DNA from: a virus
Length of the DNA: 31,437 nucleotides
IMG/VR virus record: IMGVR_UViG_3300024059_000021
Span: 1 to 31,437 of that record
Strand: one strand, 5' to 3'
Shown: positions 1 to 7,773 of the stretch, piece by piece
How positions within the stretch are numbered: position 1 is the stretch's first letter
How the letters are laid out: every line of letters begins with the position of its first letter
The notes under the pieces: generated by a model
The model's input: only the letters and a program-made list of their open reading frames with translations
What the model was told of the DNA's origin: nothing
The model's database searches: none
Position numbers and translations under genes: made by a program

Positions 1-753
1 GATGTCAGTAAAAGTCATACCCATGATGCCATTCGTGCCGGTAATGCCAGTAGTGTCAGTGATGCCGGAGTCATAACCTCCAGCGCTAGCCAATGGGAGC
101 ATTGCTCTAAATCAATCGGAAAGATTGACGGTTTAACGTATCCTAAATTTTTCGGGAAAAATAAATACGGGATAGCTGGACACTGGAAAATAGATAAAAC
201 TCTTTTATCAAATGTCAAAACCCTAATCGATCCGTTTTTCGGTTGGGGGGAAACACCATTATTTTGTGCAAAAAATGGAATTGATTTTACAGGGTTGGAA
301 ATAAATCCAGATACGATGAACGGCTATATTCTTCCATATATTCTACCTGCATGTAAAAAATGGGGATCGAGTAAAATAGATTTAAGGTGTGTTGATGCAT
401 CGATCTTGCAAGAGGATTTAATTTCTAAATTCGATATGTGTTACACAAGTCCGCCATATTTTCAGTTTGAAGAATACGGCTTTCACAATAAAAAAATTTT
501 TAATGAATGTTCAAATTATGAAGATTTTCATATAAAAGTAATAAAACCTATATTTAAAAATGTGAAAAAATACTTAAAAGATGATGGTGTTTTAGCACTG
601 CAGGTAGAGAAAAATACTAGAAGAAAAAACCAATGGCGTGAAGTAATGGAGTCTCTCGGTTTTAAGATTTTAAGTGATTCTTTGACAGGTCAAGAAAAAA
701 TAAAATATTCAACTTATAGTAAGAGGGATCAAAATTTATTGATCTTTAATTAG
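1..753 (+). CDS. DNA methyltransferase, N4/N6 (5'-truncated by window edge)
   Basis: The reading frame is open from the first base to the TAG at 751-753, with no convincing start inside the window, so the gene begins upstream. Two amino-methyltransferase motifs are visible. DPFFGWGE at 229-252 is the SAM-binding motif I (DPFxGxG type). TSPPYF at 445-462 is catalytic motif IV ((D/S)PPY type), and the TSPPY form is typical of N4-cytosine enzymes of the beta class. The motif order I then IV fits that class. The 70 or so residues before motif I are rich in Ser, Ala and Asp and look like no domain I know. It probably modifies phage DNA to evade restriction. The next gene starts 9 bases downstream, so they are likely co-transcribed. 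A start at the TTG at 295 would remove motif I and is rejected. Base specificity cannot be read from sequence. Confidence 0.82.
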   Translation, partial: DVSKSHTHDAIRAGNASSVSDAGVITSSASQWEHCSKSIGKIDGLTYPKFFGKNKYGIAGHWKIDKTLLSNVKTLIDPFFGWGETPLFCAKNGIDFTGLEINPDTMNGYILPYILPACKKWGSSKIDLRCVDASILQEDLISKFDMCYTSPPYFQFEEYGFHNKKIFNECSNYEDFHIKVIKPIFKNVKKYLKDDGVLALQVEKNTRRKNQWREVMESLGFKILSDSLTGQEKIKYSTYSKRDQNLLIFN

Positions 754-762
754 AGAGAATCG

Positions 763-1971
763 ATGAATAGACAACAAAACAACTATTTTAAAAATATAGC
801 AGATGAGACAATAGCGCACGGTGCTTTAACAAACTCAAAGCGCCCAAGTTGTTTTGTGCAGGGTGTGTATCCTACGCACATTAAGAAAGGCTTTAAATGT
901 TATCTCGTAGATGTCGATAACAATCAGTATGTCGATTTTATTTGTGGGTTGGGTACTAATTTTTTTGGGTATTCTAACCCTGATATCTCTGAAGCTGTAA
1001 GGGAAGTCATATATAATGGCGGCCCTTCGTTTAGTCTTAGTACTGACTATGAGTGTGAATATGCTCAAACATTTATAAACCTCTTTCCTTTCATCGATAA
1101 GGTGCGGTTTCTAAAAACTGGCACTGAAGGTTGCATGGCAGCAATCAAAATTGCAAGAGCCTTCACCGGCAGAAAGTGGATTATCTCAGATGGATATCAT
1201 GGATGGAGTGACCATTTCATCGGTCTTACTCCCCCTGCTTATGGTGTTAGTCCTGATCCATACGTTGCGAGATCAGAAGAAGCATTAAAACCCTCAGACA
1301 TAGCCGCTTACATCATAGAACCGATCATCACAGATCATAGTTTTGAGAGGATAAAATACCTCCAAAGACTAAGAGAATTTTGTGATAAGCATAAAATTCT
1401 TTTAATTTATGATGAGACAATTACAGCGTTTCGCTTTCCTAAATATTGTGCTGCTAGTCATTACAATATATATCCTGATCTATGGATTGGCGGAAAGGCC
1501 GTTGCTGGTGGTTATCCTTTAAGTGTTGTAGGTGGAAGACGTGATGTTATGGATAGTGATTATTTTGTTAGCGGTACTTGGGCTGGGGATCGTATATCTC
1601 TTGCAGCAGCTACAAAAGCCTTAGATCTAATTCACGGCCCTTATGATCCGATAGAACTATGGACAAAAGGCTTAGACTTTCTATCTGGGTTTAACGCCAT
1701 CTCTCCAGAAGTGCAGATTGTAGGCTATCCGACACGCGGAGTCATGAAGTACAAAACCCCTCAATTTCAAGCAGCGTTTATGCAAGAGATGTGTCTTGCA
1801 GGTGTGCTTTTCGGGCCGTCGTGGTTTTATAATCGCTGGTTAGATGAAGAAAAAGATAATGTATTATCACTAGTAAAATCGGTTGTGCGTAAAATTTTAC
1901 GCGGTCATATAACACTTAAGGGTGAAATGCCAAAAAGCCCATTTGCAGAAAGGTTTAGAAATGCTCGCTAA
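763..1971 (+). CDS. Class III PLP-dependent aminotransferase (glutamate-1-semialdehyde aminomutase-like)
   Basis: 402 residues, slightly shorter than the roughly 430 of glutamate-1-semialdehyde aminomutase (HemL). The fold-type I class III landmarks are present. KTGTEGCMAAIKIAR at about 118-132 matches the phosphate-binding segment. YHGW at 145-148 stacks on PLP. IYDETITAFRF supplies Asp217, which contacts the PLP nitrogen. GGKAVAGGYP supplies Lys245, the Schiff-base lysine. It is therefore likely an active transaminase or aminomutase. The substrate is unknown. A tetrapyrrole role is possible, but GSA-like aminotransferases also occur in surface-sugar clusters, and this window carries a NeuB-like synthase, a GNAT acetyltransferase and a Maf-like protein, so an amino-sugar role is worth considering. 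The ATG at 763 follows AGAGAG at a good distance. The C-terminal end overlaps the next gene by 11 bases. Confidence 0.85.
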   Translation: MNRQQNNYFKNIADETIAHGALTNSKRPSCFVQGVYPTHIKKGFKCYLVDVDNNQYVDFICGLGTNFFGYSNPDISEAVREVIYNGGPSFSLSTDYECEYAQTFINLFPFIDKVRFLKTGTEGCMAAIKIARAFTGRKWIISDGYHGWSDHFIGLTPPAYGVSPDPYVARSEEALKPSDIAAYIIEPIITDHSFERIKYLQRLREFCDKHKILLIYDETITAFRFPKYCAASHYNIYPDLWIGGKAVAGGYPLSVVGGRRDVMDSDYFVSGTWAGDRISLAAATKALDLIHGPYDPIELWTKGLDFLSGFNAISPEVQIVGYPTRGVMKYKTPQFQAAFMQEMCLAGVLFGPSWFYNRWLDEEKDNVLSLVKSVVRKILRGHITLKGEMPKSPFAERFRNAR

Positions 1972-2179
1972 ATTAAATGTAAAATGTGTTCAGAAGGACA
2001 AAAACGAAAAAGAGATAATTGAGTGGAGAGAAATCCTTGTAAATGAAGCAGCAATAGCTAGTTGCATAGAAGTGCCTGAAACAAACACCGCACTGATAAA
2101 ACTTCTAAATGGCGATCAGTTTTTATTCAAGGGTATTAATTCCGATATTTTGAAAGCATTTATAAATGATCACATATAA
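1961..2179 (+). CDS. Small hypothetical protein, 72 residues
   Basis: A 72-residue acidic protein of unknown function. The frame is also open from an ATG at 1922, but that start has no ribosome-binding site and would overlap the aminotransferase by 50 bases. The ATG at 1961 follows AGAAAGG by about eight bases and gives an 11-base overlap, so it is preferred. The middle (about residues 30-60) alternates hydrophobic and polar residues and suggests a small beta-rich fold. Its position between an aminotransferase and an acetyltransferase, with overlaps on both sides, argues for translational coupling. An acyl-carrier role was considered, but the DSL serine motif is absent. Confidence 0.6.
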   Translation: MLAKLNVKCVQKDKNEKEIIEWREILVNEAAIASCIEVPETNTALIKLLNGDQFLFKGINSDILKAFINDHI

Positions 2180-2702
2180 AGATCTCGATCCTGTAAGTCT
2201 CTATGCTGACATCCCAATCGAAGCAAGAGCATGGCGCAATAATTATGAAATTCGTAAGTGGTGTCGTCAACACACTCTCATCACACAAGAGCAACACGAC
2301 AGTTGGCACCATACGATTCAAGAACATCCAAGTATTAAGATGTTTGGCGTGGTTGCTAAAGGCGAATATGTAGGCGTGGCAGGTTTGACATCAATATGTG
2401 AAGTAAACCGCAATGCTGAATTTTCCTTATACATAGTCCCTAAGCAGCAGAAAAAAGGTTATGGGAAAAAAGCGTTGATAGCACTACTTAGACACGGCTT
2501 TGATAACTTTAACCTCAATAGAATTTGGGGTGAGACATTCGCCCACAACCCTGCTCATACAATGTTTTTAGAACTCGGTTTAAAGGATGAGGGCACGTTT
2601 AGGCAGTCGTACTTTCGTGAAGGTAAATATATAAACAGCCACATAGTGGCAGTACTAAGAGAAGAGTTTAAGCATCAAGCGAAGAGGCTGCAGTCAGTAT
2701 GA
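2166..2702 (+). CDS. GNAT-family N-acetyltransferase (RimL/PseH-like)
   Basis: 178 residues with the GNAT layout. The acetyl-CoA pyrophosphate-binding loop is seen as QQKKGYGKKAL (Q/RxxGxG/A type) at about residues 95-105, after the beta-4 strand AEFSLYIVP. The C-terminal half, with an NxxA-like segment (HNPAH) and FRQSYFREGKYINSHIVAVL, resembles the RimJ/RimL branch. That branch includes PseH, which acetylates the 4-amino group of a UDP-sugar in pseudaminic acid synthesis. Ribosomal-protein or antibiotic acetylation are alternatives. Neighbouring an aminotransferase, it could N-acetylate a newly made amino group (aminate, then acetylate). The start at 2166 overlaps the previous gene by 14 bases, and the stop overlaps the next gene by four (ATGA). 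Confidence 0.8.
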   Translation: MITYKDLDPVSLYADIPIEARAWRNNYEIRKWCRQHTLITQEQHDSWHHTIQEHPSIKMFGVVAKGEYVGVAGLTSICEVNRNAEFSLYIVPKQQKKGYGKKALIALLRHGFDNFNLNRIWGETFAHNPAHTMFLELGLKDEGTFRQSYFREGKYINSHIVAVLREEFKHQAKRLQSV

Positions 2703-2929
2703 CCATTGAACTACTACTGAAGAGTTTGGATTTAGCGTGTAGTTTTACAACTCTCATCCTAGTTATCTTGATTGTTATGTCTATGGGGTCAGGAGAAAAA
2801 GAAGCGAAGATTATTAAGAGAAAATCAAAACCAAAACCTAAACCCGAATTTGAAGAACCACGAAGAAGATTTAAAGCTCGCGCTAACTCTAATTCTGAGC
2901 TTTACGATCGCGAGAAGTTCGGCGATTAG
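2699..2929 (+). CDS. Small single-pass membrane protein, 76 residues
   Basis: One hydrophobic segment (about residues 9-29, TTLILVILIVM core) is followed by a strongly charged tail with KPKPKP and RRRFKAR clusters. The topology would be a short N-terminus, one membrane helix and a cationic cytoplasmic tail by the positive-inside rule. Unknown function. A spanin or holin-like role is conceivable for a small phage membrane protein at an operon end, but there is no lipobox or partner here. The start overlaps the GNAT stop as ATGA. Its last 41 bases overlap, tail to tail, the end of the leftward HTH gene. Confidence 0.6.
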   Translation: MTIELLLKSLDLACSFTTLILVILIVMSMGSGEKEAKIIKRKSKPKPKPEFEEPRRRFKARANSNSELYDREKFGD

Positions 2930-3176
2930 ATTTTAGGTCTATTTTTTCGTGTTTCTTAGGTAGATATCTTTCATTTAAATGCACTCTGTCACCATAATCG
3001 GGTTTACCATAACCTTCTTCTTGCCACTTATTTATCCAATTCTTCAGCGTCTTGATATCCACATCCATAGATGCAGCTGCTAACGTGCGGTTTCCATTGT
3101 ATGTGTGGAGCACTGCAAACACAAATTCACGTATAACGTCTTTATATTTCATGTCTGTATTGATCTTAAGTAGCAT
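2889..3176 (-). CDS. Small helix-turn-helix DNA-binding protein
   Basis: 95 residues from the ATG at 3176. The frame is open to 3221, but the ATG at 3176 has a GGAGG nine bases upstream and overlaps the helicase stop by only 11 bases. The segment GNRTLAAASMDVDIKTLKNWI is a Fis/NtrC-type helix-turn-helix: the first helix, then AASMDVDIKTLKNWI as turn and recognition helix. The C-terminal half is basic and unstructured-looking (KKHEKIDLKSNRRTSRDRK). It probably acts as a small phage transcription regulator. It is the last gene of the leftward replication operon and overlaps the convergent rightward gene by 41 bases. Confidence 0.7.
   Translation of the reverse strand: MLLKINTDMKYKDVIREFVFAVLHTYNGNRTLAAASMDVDIKTLKNWINKWQEEGYGKPDYGDRVHLNERYLPKKHEKIDLKSNRRTSRDRKAQN
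2927..2947 (+). terminator. Weak candidate intrinsic terminator, rightward
   Basis: A short stem TAGAT/GTCTA (one G-T pair) with a five-base loop is followed at once by six T residues at 2942-2947. Just upstream, 2908-2927 holds a second stem (ATCG-CGA with TCG-g-CGAT). The position at the end of the rightward block, where it meets the leftward operon, is right for a terminator. The stem is AT-rich and the site lies inside the coding end of the opposing gene, so confidence is low. Confidence 0.35.
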
Positions 3177-4383
3177 TCTTAAGTACCTCCATCTTCTCAT
3201 CGAGGGATTTTTGTATAACAAAATCGATACCAGGGCAAATTATCCGGGATATTAAAGCGCTTCTTGTTTGGCCAATTCTATAAATACGCGCAATAGCTTG
3301 GAGATTTATAGCTGGAACCCACGAGTGATCATTAAATATTATATGGCGGGATTTTGTTAAATTAAATCCAGTGGACATACTGCCCAATGTAGCTACAATT
3401 ATGGAGAGACTTCCTTCTTGAAAGTTTCTGACTATCTGATTTCTCACTTGAGGCTCGACACTACCATCCACTAGGGCGGTAGTGTTTTTTAATTTAAGGG
3501 TGTCATACATCTTCTTAGCTGCTAACACATGGTCAGTGAAAATAATCAGAGAATCTAATTCTTGATCCAGCAAATCCTTCACATACTTAAGTGTAGTAGT
3601 CGTTTTAAATAAAGCATTCTTTGCTTTAGCTATAGATATATGGCCTTGATTAGAAGAGTTAAAAGCTTCGGTTAACTGATCTTCTTCGCTTTTACTTGGT
3701 GTCACGTCTGAATAAATGTTACTGTGTCGGAGTTCAGGTAGACATAGTTCGTCTTTAGCCAATCTCCTAAAATATTTTCGATGCAAATACTTTTGTAGCA
3801 AGGCCTTATTTTTAAGGCCATGGTACTTTTTTACCATAAATCCACTAGATGTATGTATATTTTCCTCATAGCAAAGCATCCTACTAAAATGTCTAAGTCC
3901 CTTACTTATCTTCTCCCCATTAGTAGCACGTGGATTATAGGAACATAGTTTTAAAAGAGAATAGAACTCAGTCACTCTATTAAGTATAGGAGTACCAGTC
4001 AAAAGCATGAGGTGTATAGGTTTTATCTTCTTTATAAATCTATGGGCAACATCAGTTCTTTGTGTGGACATATTCTTTAAATAGTGCGCTTCATCGAATA
4101 TCACTAACTTTGCGTCTGTGTAGTCGACAGCTTCGCGTGTAAATTTATGATACGAAATTACATCAAAGGATTCGCAGTCTAGAGTAGGGGCAAACTTTGC
4201 AATTTCACTTAACCAGTTAAGTCTAAGATAAGCAGGGCAGACAACAAGTGTGGATCGTTGTAGCTTCTCCATTACACTTATTGCCTGAGCTGTCTTACCT
4301 AAACCCATCTCACAACCATTAATGGTGTAATGGTGATCAAGGGCATATCTGACACCGTCTTCCTGGAAGGGGTATAACTTCAA
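3166..4383 (-). CDS. SNF2-family DEAH helicase/translocase
   Basis: 405 residues with an almost minimal two-domain superfamily 2 helicase of the SNF2 group. Walker A is MGLGKTAQA (about 26-34). Motif II is FDEAHYLKN with DEAH at 97-100. Motif III is LLTGTP (127-132). In the C-terminal half, VDGS and VATLGSMSTGFNLT mark motifs IV-V, and QAIARIYRIGQ is motif VI with its arginine fingers. Phage SNF2 proteins of this size act as DNA translocases or branch-migration enzymes in replication and recombination, which fits the polymerase, SSB and nuclease upstream. The start is TTG at 4381-4383, five bases after GAGG. No ATG nearby would retain the N-terminal Q motif (YPFQ), so TTG is accepted. Confidence 0.9.
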   Translation of the reverse strand: MKLYPFQEDGVRYALDHHYTINGCEMGLGKTAQAISVMEKLQRSTLVVCPAYLRLNWLSEIAKFAPTLDCESFDVISYHKFTREAVDYTDAKLVIFDEAHYLKNMSTQRTDVAHRFIKKIKPIHLMLLTGTPILNRVTEFYSLLKLCSYNPRATNGEKISKGLRHFSRMLCYEENIHTSSGFMVKKYHGLKNKALLQKYLHRKYFRRLAKDELCLPELRHSNIYSDVTPSKSEEDQLTEAFNSSNQGHISIAKAKNALFKTTTTLKYVKDLLDQELDSLIIFTDHVLAAKKMYDTLKLKNTTALVDGSVEPQVRNQIVRNFQEGSLSIIVATLGSMSTGFNLTKSRHIIFNDHSWVPAINLQAIARIYRIGQTRSALISRIICPGIDFVIQKSLDEKMEVLKNAT

Positions 4384-4399
4384 CTAAACCTCAATACTC
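4384..4399. repeat. 16-base direct repeat at gene junction, copy 1
   Basis: CTAAACCTCAATACTC is repeated exactly at 4538-4553. On the coding (minus) strand both copies carry the ribosome-binding site GAGG just ahead of a start codon (TTG of the helicase here, ATG of the 48-residue protein at the other copy) and the stop of the upstream gene. The stop is read in different frames in the two copies. Confidence 0.85.
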
Positions 4400-4537
4400 T
4401 GTATATTTAAGTAAAGCTCGAATCTTTAAAAACCACTCTAGATTTCCTATTCCAAGTGCTATAAGTATAAATATTATCCCCCCAATCCAAAGTAATGAGT
4501 CTTGTACTTTACTTAACTTAGAAGGCGGATATCTCAT
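4391..4537 (-). CDS. Small membrane protein, 48 residues
   Basis: A 48-residue ORF starts at ATG 4537 and stops at TGA 4391. It fills exactly the gap between the nuclease and the helicase. GAGG lies five bases before the ATG. Residues about 15-31 (LLWIGGIIFILIALGIG) form one hydrophobic helix, with a basic tail (LKIRALLKYTEY). Both neighbours are DNA enzymes, so a membrane peptide here is unexpected. It might anchor the replication complex or be an anti-host peptide, but that is inference. Confidence 0.6.
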   Translation of the reverse strand: MRYPPSKLSKVQDSLLWIGGIIFILIALGIGNLEWFLKIRALLKYTEY

Positions 4538-4553
4538 CTAAACCTCAATACTC
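4538..4553. repeat. 16-base direct repeat at gene junction, copy 2
   Basis: Second exact copy of CTAAACCTCAATACTC. It includes the nuclease stop codon (CTA = TAG on the minus strand) and the GAGG serving the 48-residue membrane protein. It is separated from copy 1 by exactly that small gene, consistent with insertion or duplication of a gene plus its junction. Confidence 0.85.
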
Positions 4554-5350
4554 GTTACAGTCGACTTATCAGTGAAGTTTCTACTGTGACAGCGTGACCA
4601 ATACTCACAAGGTTTAAAGAAAGCTTCACAGAAATTGTAGTTTCTAATAGGCTTTTTACCTTTATGTAATGATCTAGCTATTCTATGCAAATCTTTATGC
4701 GTCTCATATGTAGCTTCAGGGATCATGTTTTCTCTATGTATAGTATACTCACGCCCCTTACAAGACTTATACAAACGCTTAAAATAAGCTGCGAAACTCT
4801 CCTTTTCTTTTCTCTTAAGTTTAGGTTTAGATATCACACGGTACTTAGTTCCAACATGTTCATCTGTCATCTTCTTAGCAAGATAGAGATTAAGTTGCCT
4901 ATCCGTCTCTAGTTTTTGATATAGAGTGTATGAGATATTAGCAGCTGTCTTAACATCCACAACCCACAACCCTTTAAGAGAATCGCGCATCTCAATATCC
5001 ACATAACCTAAAGTATCTTTATCGCTAATTTGCGATTCCATGCTGAAGACTTCAAGTCCCGATTTTTCGTGAAGGTCTTTATATGTTGCAAGCATAGCGT
5101 ACAATAAAGGCCCGTGTTCGTCAAAATCAAGATCGTAGTTTTCAAAAACTTTCCTAAGATCTGAGGGGGTAAACCCCTTCAATTCGTGTGTGGTTTGCTC
5201 CAAACACTCATGAAAGAGTTTACCTATCGTTAAAGCATTTGATTCTTCGTAGTCAGAATCCTTATCAAACTTATCCACTTTGTAGTAGACATATTTTTGT
5301 TGACATCCAAGAATCAAATTGCCCGACGAATGTGAGAGTTGAATTTTCAA
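4538..5350 (-). CDS. PD-(D/E)XK nuclease, RecB/Cas4-like, with possible Fe-S cysteines
   Basis: 270 residues. The exonuclease core is visible: TIGKLFHE (the GxxxHE alpha-helix motif), GYVDIEM (first catalytic Asp), VVDVKTA (the D-x-K pair) and RQLNLYL (the QxxxY motif). This is the RecB/Cas4/AddB nuclease arrangement. Cys16 near the N-terminus (LILGCQQKYVYY) and Cys241, Cys248 and Cys254 at the C-terminus form the one-plus-three pattern that binds an iron-sulfur cluster in AddB and Cas4 proteins. It probably resects DNA ends in recombination-dependent replication with the SSB-like protein and SNF2 helicase. The start is TTG at 5348-5350, overlapping the upstream stop as TTGA. No in-frame ATG lies close by. 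Confidence 0.85.
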   Translation of the reverse strand: MKIQLSHSSGNLILGCQQKYVYYKVDKFDKDSDYEESNALTIGKLFHECLEQTTHELKGFTPSDLRKVFENYDLDFDEHGPLLYAMLATYKDLHEKSGLEVFSMESQISDKDTLGYVDIEMRDSLKGLWVVDVKTAANISYTLYQKLETDRQLNLYLAKKMTDEHVGTKYRVISKPKLKRKEKESFAAYFKRLYKSCKGREYTIHRENMIPEATYETHKDLHRIARSLHKGKKPIRNYNFCEAFFKPCEYWSRCHSRNFTDKSTVTSIEV

Positions 5351-5736
5351 AGTTTCAAATCCTCATCAGCAATCTCTTCTTCTGGTTCCTCTAACTTAGA
5401 AGGTGCTATTTTCTCACATAGATCAGGATCTCTCTCAACTACAAATTGATGGCAATCACTGCCTTTAAATCTACCTTTTTCTAAAGTGTATTTTCCACCA
5501 TATGTCACTCGAATGAAATCACCAAAGTCCACTTCTTCTTTCATCTGGTAGTTTAAATGTCCTGATGAATTGAGTACGTGTACGCAGTTGTTTTTCTTAT
5601 CAAGTAAGTGGTAGTTAGTCTTTTCGTAATTGTCTTTAGAAGTCTTATAAAATAGGCCTTCACAGATCACATCACCTTTAGAAAACTCCTTGTACTTGTA
5701 GAATTTCTTTTCATAAGATACTTTTTCAAACGCCAT
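5347..5736 (-). CDS. Probable single-stranded DNA-binding protein
   Basis: 129 residues. Alternating hydrophobic and charged strands (GDVICEGLFYKT, YHLLDK, VHVLNSSG, GDFIRVTYGGKYTL, HQFVVERD) fit a small OB-fold. The last 18 or so residues are highly acidic (EEPEEEIADEDLKL), the hallmark tail by which phage and bacterial SSBs recruit replication partners. Aromatic residues (Tyr, Phe, His) are frequent, as expected for base stacking. It lies between the polymerase and the nuclease, the usual place for an SSB. No signature motif proves it, so the call rests on size, tail and context. GGAGG precedes the ATG by five bases. Confidence 0.6.
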   Translation of the reverse strand: MAFEKVSYEKKFYKYKEFSKGDVICEGLFYKTSKDNYEKTNYHLLDKKNNCVHVLNSSGHLNYQMKEEVDFGDFIRVTYGGKYTLEKGRFKGSDCHQFVVERDPDLCEKIAPSKLEEPEEEIADEDLKL

Positions 5737-5757
5737 TTTGTCCTCCGATTTGGGAAA

Positions 5758-7773
5758 TTAAGGCTGAACATCTAAGAAATATTTACTATATTTTTTGTAG
5801 TCTTTTGCACCTTTATCGTCAAGGTAAATTTTACCTAGCTCGACAGATATATCCCCAACTTTTTCAACGCCTTCGCTGTAGTCCAATGACCACGTGAAAA
5901 CATCCATTCTAATATCGACAGTTTTTATATGGCGCTTGTTTAGATAATGCCAAAAAGCTTCATGCATTGCTTTGTAAAGAATGTTGATAGCTTCCATGTC
6001 GTGAGCATCATACTCTACATAAACAGCATCATGCAGCGTAAAGATAACCTCAAGACCTGCATCTTGAGCGAGCGCAACAGCTTTGCGCAGAATCGAGGAA
6101 CCAAGACCTTGAATAGGAATATTTCCCACTGAACGAGGATTTGGATTATCTCCCCACATGTACCAACCGCACGGCAATTTAACATGGGCATGGCGTCCGT
6201 TCTCCTTATAGTCATCTATTAAGTCTTGTTGCCAACTAGAGAAATCTGGGTAGGCGTTTTTAAAAGCATTGATGAGTCCTTCGGCTTCCTCCTCCGAATA
6301 CATGCGGCCAAGATCATTAGTAAGTTTGCTGGAAAGCCCGGCTTTTGACATGAGATAACCGATGCCCAGAGTTGTTGACTTGTAGATATTTCTTTCGTTT
6401 GGATGCGTTTCTTTAGTTCCATCATGGGGTATAGCTCCATCAAGTTTAGCAAAGTAAAGGTAAGGATCTCCAGATTTATAGGCCTTCATCATCTCCTCAT
6501 CCTCAGACAGGATTGCAGACAATAAAAACTCTTGTGAGGCATAATCTATAGCAACGATTGCACGGCCCTTAGGTGGTTCTATAAAGCAACGCATCCACCT
6601 ACTTTTAAGCGGTATGAAACCTATAGCACCGGGCTGTGATCTAGCAGACTGGGCACCATAGATACCCATATACGGCCTTGCTCTACCATCACTACCAAGG
6701 AAATCCCAAAACGATTTAGCCTTCTTCTTTATGGGCATGAAACCATTTAAAGACTGCTTAAATCTTAGATAGCGGATAAACGCTTCACCAAAACCCTGTT
6801 CTTCACTACTCCGATAGAACTTTTGAAATGCCGCAATTGAGGTTGCATGGAATCCTGTATCTGTCATTAACCAGTTATTAAGGTCTTGCTTCTTAATCCA
6901 AGCTACAAGATTCTTCTTTTTCTGAACATATTTCCCCGTCTTCTCATTCCACTCAAAAGGTTTTACATCAGGGAAACGCTCGTTGAGTAAAGATTGTTCA
7001 GTTTCGATAAGTTCTGGTATATGACTAGTGAATTCTTTTATCTGTTTAACATTAACAGGATAGCCGATCATCTCCATTTTTGCTGTGCGAGAACTATACT
7101 CTCCACGTAAATATCTTTCTGTGATTAACAAATCTTTGTTTTTTTGCTTGAAAGATCTAGTCTTTTTAACTAGTATCGCGCCTAGTTGATCGGTGATGGG
7201 TCTTAAGAGCTCCACATCGCTAGAACAATACTTCAGGATGACCATTGTTTCATCATAGGTGAGAGGCTTATTAGAGATTATTAAGTCTCTCATCTCATCC
7301 TTGTGATTGGTGTCAATTAAAACACCTAAAATTTTATAACAGCAAGCAGCTAAACTAGCTTCGGGCTCGGAGTGATTACCATTTGTAGTCTCTACATACA
7401 AAGGTTTTGGAGATGTAGTGACCTCTTTACCTTTTATTAGCTGTTTCCCATAGGCTAGCTCCCTATTCTTGTTGAGTAGCATTTTATACTCAAGATATAG
7501 ATCGATAGCTTTAAACTGAGAGATTTTATATGGCAGTCCAAACTCCTCCCACATCTGAAAAAGGCACCTGGCCTCTGCTGTCATTTGATAAGCTACGAAA
7601 TCAACGCCATCTTCATAATAGTTATGCATCTCAATGGCAAAATCCTTACGTACGTGCGGTTCTTCTAACCAGACATCTTGTATGGTTTCATCGTCTACAT
7701 GCCAAGAACAGCAAAGGATATTAAGATGTCTATCTTTGGAATTTCTAAATTCAAAATCAAGATAGAGTTTCAT
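5758..7773 (-). CDS. DNA polymerase, family A, with 3'-5' exonuclease domain
   Basis: 671 residues, no 5'-3' exonuclease domain. The N-terminal proofreading domain keeps DFEF (Asp6, Glu8) and YCSSD (Tyr182, Asp186). The middle exo motif is degenerate. In the polymerase domain, motif A is AIDYASQEF (Asp410, Glu415). Motif B reads RNIYK then GIGYLMS, giving Arg461, Lys465, Leu469 and Tyr473 at the spacing of E. coli Pol I Arg754, Lys758, Phe762 and Tyr766, so the 762 position is leucine. Motif C is LHDAVY with Asp582, where the usual following Glu is Ala583. It is the replicative polymerase of the phage. The ATG follows GGAGGAG by four bases and overlaps the helicase gene by 17 bases. Confidence 0.95.
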   Translation of the reverse strand: MKLYLDFEFRNSKDRHLNILCCSWHVDDETIQDVWLEEPHVRKDFAIEMHNYYEDGVDFVAYQMTAEARCLFQMWEEFGLPYKISQFKAIDLYLEYKMLLNKNRELAYGKQLIKGKEVTTSPKPLYVETTNGNHSEPEASLAACCYKILGVLIDTNHKDEMRDLIISNKPLTYDETMVILKYCSSDVELLRPITDQLGAILVKKTRSFKQKNKDLLITERYLRGEYSSRTAKMEMIGYPVNVKQIKEFTSHIPELIETEQSLLNERFPDVKPFEWNEKTGKYVQKKKNLVAWIKKQDLNNWLMTDTGFHATSIAAFQKFYRSSEEQGFGEAFIRYLRFKQSLNGFMPIKKKAKSFWDFLGSDGRARPYMGIYGAQSARSQPGAIGFIPLKSRWMRCFIEPPKGRAIVAIDYASQEFLLSAILSEDEEMMKAYKSGDPYLYFAKLDGAIPHDGTKETHPNERNIYKSTTLGIGYLMSKAGLSSKLTNDLGRMYSEEEAEGLINAFKNAYPDFSSWQQDLIDDYKENGRHAHVKLPCGWYMWGDNPNPRSVGNIPIQGLGSSILRKAVALAQDAGLEVIFTLHDAVYVEYDAHDMEAINILYKAMHEAFWHYLNKRHIKTVDIRMDVFTWSLDYSEGVEKVGDISVELGKIYLDDKGAKDYKKYSKYFLDVQP

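Noticed and set aside
3177-3221. Upstream start of the HTH protein
   Set aside because: It overlaps the helicase by 56 bases with no ribosome-binding site. GGAGG points to the ATG at 3176.
6015-6452. ORFs of 66 and 77 residues on the minus strand inside the polymerase gene
   Set aside because: They are shifted-frame shadows of the polymerase, whose motifs B and nearby sequence lie intact in the main frame.
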